Below, in pieces: positions 56,198-64,000 of a stretch of 64,000 bases of DNA; position 1 is the stretch's first letter; every line of letters begins with the position of its first letter. The stretch is taken from the NCBI RefSeq assembly GCF_048544455.1, contig NC_133536.1:27530152-27594151 (forward strand), given 5' to 3'. The position numbers and the translations under genes were made by a program. The notes beneath the pieces were generated by a model, which searched no databases, was not told the DNA's origin, and was given only the letters and a program-made list of their open reading frames with translations. This DNA is from Silene latifolia. Taxonomy: Eukaryota > Streptophyta > Magnoliopsida > Caryophyllales > Caryophyllaceae.

Positions 56198-57677
56198 ATG
56201 AACACTTTGGAGATCCGCTTGAAGGAATGGACTAATGAATTTTCGAATGTTGAGAAGCACGATATGGGTGCTTATAACCTTGGGTCCTTATTGAGTTTGA
56301 AACTCATTAAGGTGGTAAAACCGTTCTTGGATGCTTGCCTTGACTACTGGGACCCAAATTGTCATGTTTTCGCGTTCCCAGGTGGTGATATTTGTCCTTT
56401 CCCGGAGGAAATCGCTGCTATTGGTGGGTGGGATCCTGAGCATTTACCCGCTATTCCTTCCACTTCACAAGGGTATAAGACCAAATTCAGAGACTTGCTC
56501 GGATTGACTAGGCTCGAGGTGGACCGCTTGATTACCCCGAAAGGCGTGAGAATGCTGGACTTTGTAGACCGATTTATCAACAGAGCTGACCCCACAGTCT
56601 CTTATGTTGCCAGGAGGAGAGCCTTTGGCTTCTGTTTGCTGCATGTATATGTCTTTCATGGACATGTTGATGAAGATTTGCGAGGTGATCCCCGTCTTTT
56701 GGGTCTTATCGAGCAGATGGAGCTGCGCAGGAGCCCAGCTTGCTTGTGTTTTAGGGGAGATTATCTTGGGTTTGGACAATAGGAAATCCAACCGCGATCT
56801 TCCATTTTTGGGGAGTCCCGTCATCTTACAGGTAAAAGGCACCCTTTCTTTTTTTTTTTTTTTTTTTCGTTTCTTGGTGTCTAATACCTGCTTTTGGTAG
56901 GTTTGGCTTATGGAACGGCTTCGACTGCTCGAGCCCCCAGTTCAGGCACTTTCCTATCATTCCCGTATGATTGCGATGAGGACGCGGTTGTACATGGTGG
57001 ACTTCTCCCGGGTTTGTGATTATTGGAAGAACAAGTTGAAGAGTGATGATGGCCCGCTGATTAGGTGGGTCGTACCGTGGTGGCATCTCAAGTCTGTCAC
57101 TGGAGTGTCTTCTTTGGATCCCACTAGGTCCGTGCGTATTCCGGGATTGGAGTTCATGGTATGCATCTTTCCGGAGAGATTGATGAGGCAGATTGGGCTG
57201 AAGCAGACTATCCCGAGGCTTGATACCGTTCCGCAGACTGCTGTAGCGCATACCACCGAGAGCCGAAGAGAATGGGCTATCAAATGGGCCCAAAGGAATA
57301 TGTGGTTCTTGAGCTTCTCCGCCAATGCTTTGTGGGTGTCGGATTCCTATCTGAGGTGGAGAAAGGCTGCAACTTCGGAAGAACGCGAGAGACTAAGGAA
57401 ACGCGAGCCTGTCGACTACAAGGTACGCGAGGGAGAGAAAGAGAAGGAGAAGCATCTGACAGAAGGAGAAGAAGAAGCTGGATTTCAGGTCATTCATCCT
57501 TCGAAGAAATCAAAGACTACTCCTGTTGCGGAAATGGTGGTCGGCAAGAATGGAAGAGTCAGGCCTCGAGAAAGACCGTTGGTGATTAGGTCTGAAGTGG
57601 TGCAAGAGCGCCCAGCTCGAGGTCGTGACAAGAAATATGACCGGAATGACAAGGGCAAGGGAAAGATGGAGGAATAG
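56198..57677 (+). pseudogene. Antisense gene, DUF7745-like domain, frameshifted
   Basis: Exon 1 from the ATG at 56198 encodes EWTNEFSNVEKHDMGAYNLG, FLDACLDYWDP, FPGGDICPFPEEIAAIGGW and FRDLLGL. This pattern is of the DUF7745 type seen in Ogre accessory ORFs (from memory). The frame stops at 56780 because of a 4-bp tandem duplication CTTGCTTG (56739-56746). The next frame carries LGEIILGLDNRK to CAG at 56829-56831, then an intron (56832-56900; GTAAAA ... T17 ... TTTTGGTAG). Exon 2 (56901-57677) has VWLMERLRLLEPP, SFSANALWV and a highly charged Lys/Glu/Arg tail. It lies antisense to pol. Function unknown. Confidence 0.7.
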
Positions 57678-58218
57678 CCCGAGTCCTTATTTATTATTTG
57701 GTTATTATTATTATTGTTGTAATAAAAAGGAGGAATTTTTAGAATCCTAGCCTATTCTATTTTTTATTATGCAACGTACTATTATTATTATTAGAAAATG
57801 AATGGAATAAAAAAGGTTGAATGGTTAAGAAACCGCTGTGATTTTCTTTTATTATTCTTGTCGAATTTCAAATGCAATGCAAATGTCCTTCTATTTACAT
57901 TTTAGGTATATTGGGTTGAATCCGGTGAAGGATTGCCTACGTATTCACTTAAAAAGCGAAATCAAACCCTTGCGCGTAGTTCGAGTAAATGTAAAAGAAT
58001 AATTGTTCGAAGCAAGGGCTTGTAATGAACATAGAAAATAAGCATGAGCTTTTGTTCTCAAGGTGCGAATTTAGTTCATTTGATGATACGAGAATGACAA
58101 TATTGCCAAAATGCAAGAGCATGGTGACACTTAGCTTATGTCAGCTTGGCCAGGGGCCGTTTATTTAGTGCCACAAGAGCGACACATGGGTTTACGCGAG
58201 GCACGTTTTTGTCCTATT
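57678..58218. other. Convergent 3' region between antisense gene and pol
   Basis: AATAAAAAGG at 57721 and GGAATAAAAAAGG near 57804 are candidate polyadenylation signals for the plus-strand gene. The pol frame ends at 58219 from the other side. Confidence 0.45.
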
Positions 58219-60228
58219 CTAGGCATAGTATCGTTTCAGTTGATCGAGATTTGTGGGGTTCGAAAACTCATTCCCATCTAAGTCTGTGATTCTAACTGCA
58301 CCTCCTGGAAGTATGGATTTGACTAGGTATGGTCCGGCCCAATTAGGTTTGGATTTTCCCCTTGGGTCGACGGGTAGAAGAGCTCTAACCGATTTGAGTA
58401 CTAAGTCTCCTTCTTTGATGTTTCTTGGTCTAACCCTTTTGTTGAAAGCTCGTTTGATGCGTGCTTGATATGTTTGGACATTATGTAAGGCACGTAGCCT
58501 ACGTTCATCCAGGAGGATGAGTTCTTCATATCTATCCCTCTTCCAATCGGCTTCAGGGATTTGACTTTCGAGTAGAATACGCAAGGATGGTATTTCTAGC
58601 TCGACTGGTTGTACGGCCTCCATGCCGTAGGTCAAATAGAAAGGAGTAGCCCCAGTGGGCGTCCTTACTGATGTACGATATCCCCATAAAGCAAAGGGTA
58701 TCTTGCTTGGCCAATCTCTATAGTTATCAGTCATTTTCTTGAGAATTGTGACAACGTTCTTGTTTGCCGCCTCTACCGCGCCGTTAGTCTGTGGTCTATA
58801 GGGCGAAGAGTGGTGGTGTTTGATCTTGTATTTGGCTAGCAATTGTTCGGTTTCAGCTTGGAAGTGTGACCCATTATCGCTGATGATCTCATGTGGGCAA
58901 CCATATCGACAGATGATGTTGTTCTGTATGAACTTTGCCACATTTTTAGCCGTGAGAGCGGTGTAAGAAGCTGCTTCTACCCACTTGGTGAAATAGTCAA
59001 TTGCTACTAGAATGAAACAGTGACCTCCTGTTCCGGCTGGGGTTATCTTCCCGATTATGTCAATTCCCCATGCGGAAAATGGCCAAGGAGATGTCATCGT
59101 GTATAGCAACGAAGGAGGGACGTGTTGTACGTTCCCGAAGATTTGGCAATTGTGGCAGTGTCTCACGTATTTAATGCAATCGGATTCCATTGTGGTCCAA
59201 TTATACCCTAAACGTGTGATTTTCTTTGCCATCATGGGCCCACTCATGTGAGGACCGCATTCTCCATCGTGGACTTCTTCCATCACCTTTCGTGCCTGTG
59301 AATGATCAAGGCAACGTAGGACTACACCAAGAGGTGTTCTTTTGTATAATTCTCCTTGCATCAGGATGTATTGGGAAGCTAGTAGGCGTATAGCACGTTG
59401 TCCCCTTTTATCCATATCCGGTGGATAGGTGCCATTAAGTTTGAAATCCAGGATCGCTTGGAACCAGGGTTCCTGTGTGATTTCTTCTTCATCGGTGATT
59501 TGATGGACATAAGCCGGTTCTGATCGTCGTTCAATACACAAAGGCATTTCTACCATATGATCTGGCATATTTATCAAAGATGCGAGTTTCGCAAGAGCGT
59601 CTGCGAATTGATTTTCTTCCCGAGGTAGGTGTAAGTAGATTACGTGATCAAAGAATTGAGCCACTTGGTCTATCCTAGCTTGATAGGGTGCGAGGCTTTC
59701 GCTTCGGATTTTCCAGGACCATGTAACTTGATTGATAATCAGTGATGAATCCCCATGTACTCGGAGGTTTTTGATGCCTAAGCTTACTGCTGCTTGAAGT
59801 CCAATGAGACAAGCTTCATACTCTGCAGCGTTGTTTGTCACCTCGAAGTCGAGTTTGACAGCGATTGGTGTATGCTCACCTTCAGGAGAAATGAGCAACA
59901 CTCCTATTCCGAATCCTCTTAAATTTGATGCCCCATCAAAGTATAGATCCCACGAGTTTACGTCTGTTTGGAGTATATCTTCGTCGGGAAATGACCAAGT
60001 GTCTATGGTTTGCGCATCGTTGATAGGATTTTCTGCGAAGAATTCGGCGACGGCGCGACCTTTTATGACTTTTAGTGGCACATATTTAAGGTCGAATTCT
60101 GAGAGCATCAGAGTCCACCTTGCAAGGCGTCCGTTGAGGACGGGTTTCTCGAAGAGATATTTGACTGGATCCATTTTGGAATATATCTTGACGGAGTAGC
60201 TAAGCATGTAGTGACGTAGCTTCTTCGT
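58219..60228 (-). pseudogene. Tat/Ogre-type pol: RNase H and integrase
   Basis: A 662-codon frame. It starts with the RT/RNase H connection (PVLNGRLARWTLMLSEFDLK), then RNase H with its acidic residues in LYFDGAS, NNAAEYEAC, VHGDSSL and QFADALAKLAS. Next come the HHCC region (EVHDGECGPHMSG ... RHCHNCQ), the integrase core with WGIDIIG, IISDNGSHFQ and NGAVEAANK (D, D, E all present), and the C-terminal GPY module (NWAGPYLVKSILPG). A TAA at 60226-60228, just after ALVW, separates it from the RT. Otherwise the catalytic residues are intact. Confidence 0.9.
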
Positions 60229-61683
60229 TTACCACACAAGAGCGAGGCATGTCTTTTCGAGTTGCGAGTATTTGCACTCATATTCCAAGAACTTCTTACT
60301 TAGATAGTAAATAGCTCTTTCTTCACTTCCTACAGTTTGAGCTAGCATAGCGCCCATGGCGGTTTCGATTCTTCGTGAGATATAAACCAAGAGGTTGATC
60401 TCGTTGTGGTGGCATGAGCACTGGTGGTTTAGCCAATATCTCCTTGATTCGGTCAAACGCCTTTTGACAATCATCATCCCACATGGTGTGGTCTGTTTTC
60501 TTGAGTTTCTTGAAGATAGGCTCGCAAATCATAGTAAGTTTCGATATGAATCGACTTATGTATTGTACCTTTCCCAGGAATCCCCTGACTTCTTTTTCTG
60601 TTTGAGGTTGTGGCATTTCGATCAGAGCTTTGATTTTCGAGGGATCTATTTCTATACCGCGTTGGCTAACGACGTATCCCAGGAGTTTTCCGGATGTTAC
60701 CCCAAATGTGCATTTCTGAGGATTGAGTCTCATGTTGTACTTTCGTAGCCTTGCGAAGAACTTGCGAAGGTTTGCAATGTGTCCCTCTCTTTCCTTGGAT
60801 TTGACGATCATATCATCTACATATACCTCAACTTCTTTGTGCATCATGTCATGTAGGAGTGTAGTTGCGGTGCGTTGGTATGTAGCTCCGGCGTTGATTA
60901 ATCCGAATGGCATTCTCAGATAGCAATAGGTTCCCCATTGGGTGACGAAAGCTGTCTTGTGCATATCTTCCATGGCCATCTTGATTTGGTTATAACCCGC
61001 ATACCCATCCATGAAGGATAGTAATGCGTGGTCTGCAGTATTGTCCACCAATATGTCAATGTGAGGTAGAGGGAAATCATCTTTCGGACTTGCTTTGTTT
61101 AAGTCCCTGAAGTCAACACAAACACGGATTCTCCCATCCTTTTTGGGTACGGGTACTATGTTGGCTACCCAGTCAGAGTACTCGGAAACTTTGATGAACC
61201 CGGCTTTGAATTGCTTATCAACTTCCTCCTTAATCTTTAGAGCCCATTCTGTTCTCATTCGTCGAAGCTTCTGTTTCACAGGCTTGAAACCCGGCTTAAT
61301 CGGAATCCTATGTTCGGCGATATCCCTGTCGATCCCTGGCATGTCTTTGTAGGACCAAGCGAAAACGTCTTTGAATTCATTTAGGAGGTCTATGAAATCG
61401 GCCCTTTCGGTAGAGCTCAAGGTAGTCCTTATCCTAAGTTCTTTGGGTTCTAGTTCGGTTCCTACGTTGATGGGTTCAGTGTCCTCTATTACTGGTCCCC
61501 CTTCCCCTTCCTGTAATATTTCTTTGGCTACGTAGGGAGGTATTTCGGTCAAGTCCGGGTCTTGGTCATCCTCGCATCATCATAAACAGAATTGCACTCG
61601 AAAGAACACAGAGAGTAAGCAGAACCCGATTTATTCATATTAAGATTTGAGTAAAGTTGGAACAAAGAAGCCAACCGATCCAT
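60229..61683 (-). pseudogene. Tat/Ogre-type pol: reverse transcriptase
   Basis: Likely start ATG at 61683 (MDRLASLFQLYSN). The reading crosses a one-base frameshift near 61577 into the 60323-61552 frame. RT blocks are GFIKVSEYSDWVANIVPVPK, RVCVDFRDLNKASPKDDFPL, LSFMDGYAGYNQIKM, MPFGLINAGATYQR, VYVDDMIVKS and CTFGVTSGKLLGYVVSQRG; YVDD is intact. A 2-bp loss near 60386-60392 shifts the end into the 60229-60477 frame (ISRRIETAMGAMLAQT, LEKTCLALVW). It would copy the element RNA into DNA. Confidence 0.9.
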
Positions 61684-62032
61684 GGTCAAGGCGGCAAAGG
61701 AACAAAGAGTTAGGGCATTCCCGAACTACCGTGACTACTCGATGCTAGGCTAGGAGAAACGAAGGGAGTGGGGATGACAACAGGAGTAGACTCTCTAATG
61801 ACTTCTCTAGACTCCGACTCTGACTCCGACTCCGACTCCGACTCGAACTCGTCGTCTTCCGGTTCTCCTTTGAACATCTCTCCTTCTCCAAAGAGTGAGC
61901 TTGAAGAGCCTTCCTTGGTTGTTGGTCCATTTGATAGATTTTCTCCATCCTTTCTACTTTTGCTTTGTGTCGATTTCCGTGATCAACGCGGTGGGGTTGA
62001 AGCGATCGTCTTGAAGTATCATAGTAATGATC
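61684..62032 (-). other. Probable intron/spacer between protease and RT, with GACTCC microsatellite
   Basis: No pol motif. It contains about eight CTCCGA/CTCTGA hexamers (61804-61851), which give Ser-Asp or Ser-Arg frames on either strand. Ogre elements are known to have an intron between protease and RT; the splice sites here were not settled. Confidence 0.45.
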
Positions 62033-63954
62033 TCATCTGCGCGCGCCCCTAATGAATCGGTCCTCTCCAAATAATAGGCTAATGGCTTGTTCGTCGAAGC
62101 AGGGTGCTTGACGGGTTTTGACGGTAGGAACCGTTTCGGGAGGAATGAAGTAGCAATCGTGAAAGATCTCGATTCCGGCTAACTTCCTCTCAAGATAATG
62201 CCAAGGTTCGGGAAACCCATGAAAGAGTTCTGAACTTCCTTCTTGAACGAAGTACCCATTTAAGGTGGGGAGATATGGCCTCATTTGGACTCCCACGTAC
62301 TTGCGATTTTGGACTTGAGCGAGCATTTCGAGAACTTCTTCACCGTGGGTTTGTATCCTAACCCAAGTGGTATCCTTGTCGAGTTTCCTTTCTTGTATGG
62401 TGCAAAGGTGTTCTTCCGAACTGGGTTTAAAGGCATTCCAGGGAAGTATCCTTGATTCTTGAGTATGTGGTTGACCACCAAGTTGGAGTAGGGATTATAG
62501 TACAAGGGTGCCAACTCACTTTCTATAACGTTCACACTTTGGAAGCCCCCAAGTTCGTATATGGGATCTGTAAGGACTTGATTGTTTGATTGCTTCTCAA
62601 TTATTGCCTTGATAGGTGACGAAGTGATCGTCACAACTTTGCCATTGAGTGGGATCTTGATCTTTTGGTGAAGGGTGGATGTTACCGCTTTGGAAGCGTG
62701 AATCCAAGGCCTTCCCAGAAGTATGTTGAATGAAGCTTCGATGTCCACTATTTGGAAGTTGACTTTTCGTTCGATAGGTCCCGTGGCTATGGTTAGACTA
62801 GCAAGTCCAACCACTTTTCGTCGCGTACCGTCATATGCGCGTACACCTTGATTGGTGGGAGTCCAATATGACTCTTTCATGCCTAGTTTATATGCCGTTT
62901 TGAGGGGTATGACGTTGACCGCGGAGCCATCATCTACCAAAGTCATTGGCACATTCTTCTTTAAACAAATGACAGTGATGTATAGAGCAAGGTTGTGACT
63001 AGCGCCAAAAGGTGGCAAGTCTTCATCTGAGAAAGTAATAGGATTACTTAACCTCGGTGATTCTTGGAAGACCAAGTTGACTACATCTTCGGGAATAGAG
63101 TTATGCGCTACATTCAGTTTGGCCAAAGCTTGCAGTAAAGCTTGGCGATGCGGAAATGAGCTTGCCACTAGTTGCCAGACTGAAAGATCAGCCTTGGTTT
63201 TCTGTAATTGCTTGAGCAAATGATCAGTAGGGTCGTCTTCGTTGTCATTTGGTGTGATGACATTGGTTGGACCATTTTGAGTGGTGCTTTGATATGGGCG
63301 ACCCGAACGAGTTAGGTGATCGACATCTTGGTCTTCACCATTTTGCACTATTTCCTTGACCAAGGAGTTTTCAATGAGGTATTCATCTTCATCGTCATCG
63401 GCCCACACCCCATTGATTGCAGCTAGTTCCTTCATTCTCATGACATCACTTTCTAGTTGTATGATTTGATCAACTAGTTTATCCACCACGGCGACTACCT
63501 CCTGCATAGTAGCATTTTGAGAGAAGATCAATGGTACACGTTCTTTAGGCATTGCATTGGGATCGCGTAAGGTCGTTACCATGTTTTCTAGTTCCCACAC
63601 TTGTCTATCTACACTCCTTGCCCATGCGATGAAGTCGGAAATGGTAGGGGAGATGGTAGAGTAGAGTCTTTCTTTCTCAATTGCGTGAATTTCATTTTCG
63701 GTGGGAGAAATGAGATGTGAGCAATCTAAGGTAGATTCGTCACTTGTAATCACTAGAACTCCAAGAGGATTCTGAGTGTTATTGGGCTTACCTCCTGGTG
63801 GAATTGGAAGTCGACCGTCTTCAATCATATCCTGAAGCACGTGTTTCAACTTGTAGCATTTTTCTGTGTCATGTCCTTTGCCCCTATGGTACTCACAAAG
63901 AGGAATTTTCATCCCAGAATTTGGACTTCTTTTCGTGTTCGGGAGTAGGTCCAA
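62033..63954 (-). pseudogene. Tat/Ogre-type gag C-terminus and aspartic protease
   Basis: Frame 62281-63954 begins with the nucleocapsid-like CEYHRGKGHDTEKC, continues through an acidic linker (WADDDEDEY), then the protease: MTLVDDGSAVNVIP with the active Asp, then FNILLGRPWIHASKA. The usual DTG/DSG reads DDG, a variant I associate with Ogre-type elements. Frame 62033-62326 continues in another phase (LNGYFVQEGSSELFHGFPEPW), the segment normally before the pro-RT intron. The phase change is near 62290. The gag N-terminus lies beyond the window. Window-end codons 63955-64000 also belong to gag. Confidence 0.85.
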
Positions 63955-64000
63955 TGGGTTGGAGTTTACCTTGCTTCATTAGCCTTTTTAGAGCGTTGGA

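Larger units (their letters stand above)
48770..64000 (-). mobile_element. Tat/Ogre-type Ty3/gypsy retrotransposon, truncated by window end
   Basis: The minus-strand 3' LTR is 48770-51181, with purine tract at 51182-51195. Two antisense gene units follow on the plus strand, then pol (58219-61683) and protease-gag (62033-63954) on the minus strand. The remaining gag and 5' LTR lie beyond 64000. The size, long LTR, VDDG-type protease, probable intron between protease and RT and the accessory ORFs fit the Tat lineage close to Ogre. At least 15.2 kb of it is in the window. A few frameshifts and stops break it, but most pol motifs are intact, so it is fairly young. Confidence 0.85.

Noticed and set aside
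61768-62052. Frame with Ser-Asp repeats resembling an acidic protein
   Set aside because: Product of the hexamer array in the probable pro-RT intron.
1-64000. tRNA and rRNA genes
   Set aside because: No cloverleaf or rRNA-like sequence noticed; TGGTATCAGAGCC sites are retroelement primer sites, not tRNA genes. A tRNAscan run would be decisive.

Overview
This is plant nuclear DNA and almost entirely transposable elements; I see no intact host gene. Ty3/gypsy and Ty1/copia LTR retrotransposons, Stowaway-type MITEs, a long Mutator-like (MULE) element and a hAT-like element all show plant-type ends. One gypsy element at 16194-27010 matches what I recall of the Retand family of Silene latifolia: about 11 kb, antisense ORFs between pol and the 3' LTR, and a tandem repeat. 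That points to Caryophyllaceae, probably Silene. This is an inference, not a database match.

Layout. 1-8306: a perfect 143-bp inverted repeat with tRNA-Met-type primer sites (259-715), a possible copia LTR remnant (1505-1668), a Stowaway-like element (2052-3070) and a broken FAR1/MULE-transposase-like gene (about 4052-7024). 8307-33825: one copia element with 5-bp target duplications. Its 5' LTR carries two later insertions, a 6.3-kb MULE (9668-16006, 9-bp duplication) and a complete 10.8-kb Retand-like gypsy (16194-27010, 5-bp duplication). Removing both gives an LTR of 1605 bp against 1606 bp for the 3' LTR. The copia interior holds a probable 3.5-kb solo LTR and only an RNase H remnant. 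33831-42876: a small acidic gene with repeated IDLT motifs split by a solo LTR (34285-37221), a hAT-like element (37629-39505) split by a copia solo LTR, a tandem duplication with a MITE in one copy only, and a solo Retand-type LTR (42285-42876). 43205-46682: two copia remnants in opposite orientation flanking an F-box/LRR gene fragment. 46683-48769: 3' LTR and internal stub of a minus-strand gypsy element. 48770-64000: a large Tat/Ogre-type gypsy element on the minus strand, running off the window end. It has a 2.4-kb 3' LTR, gag-protease and pol on the minus strand, and two plus-strand antisense gene units (52248-55244 and 56198-57677).

The most interesting theme is the antisense genes. Two different Tat-lineage elements carry plus-strand genes against the direction of gag-pol. 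One unit has a TATA box, an intron and a polyadenylation signal; another has a TATA box and an intron; the third is a multi-exon gene. The three carry different domains (putative gypsy-type transposon domain, plant mobile domain, DUF7745-like). In the large element a GC-rich hairpin-prone module lies about 140-150 bp upstream of both antisense start codons and recurs in the LTR. Exact domain names, splice sites and family names need searches I could not run.
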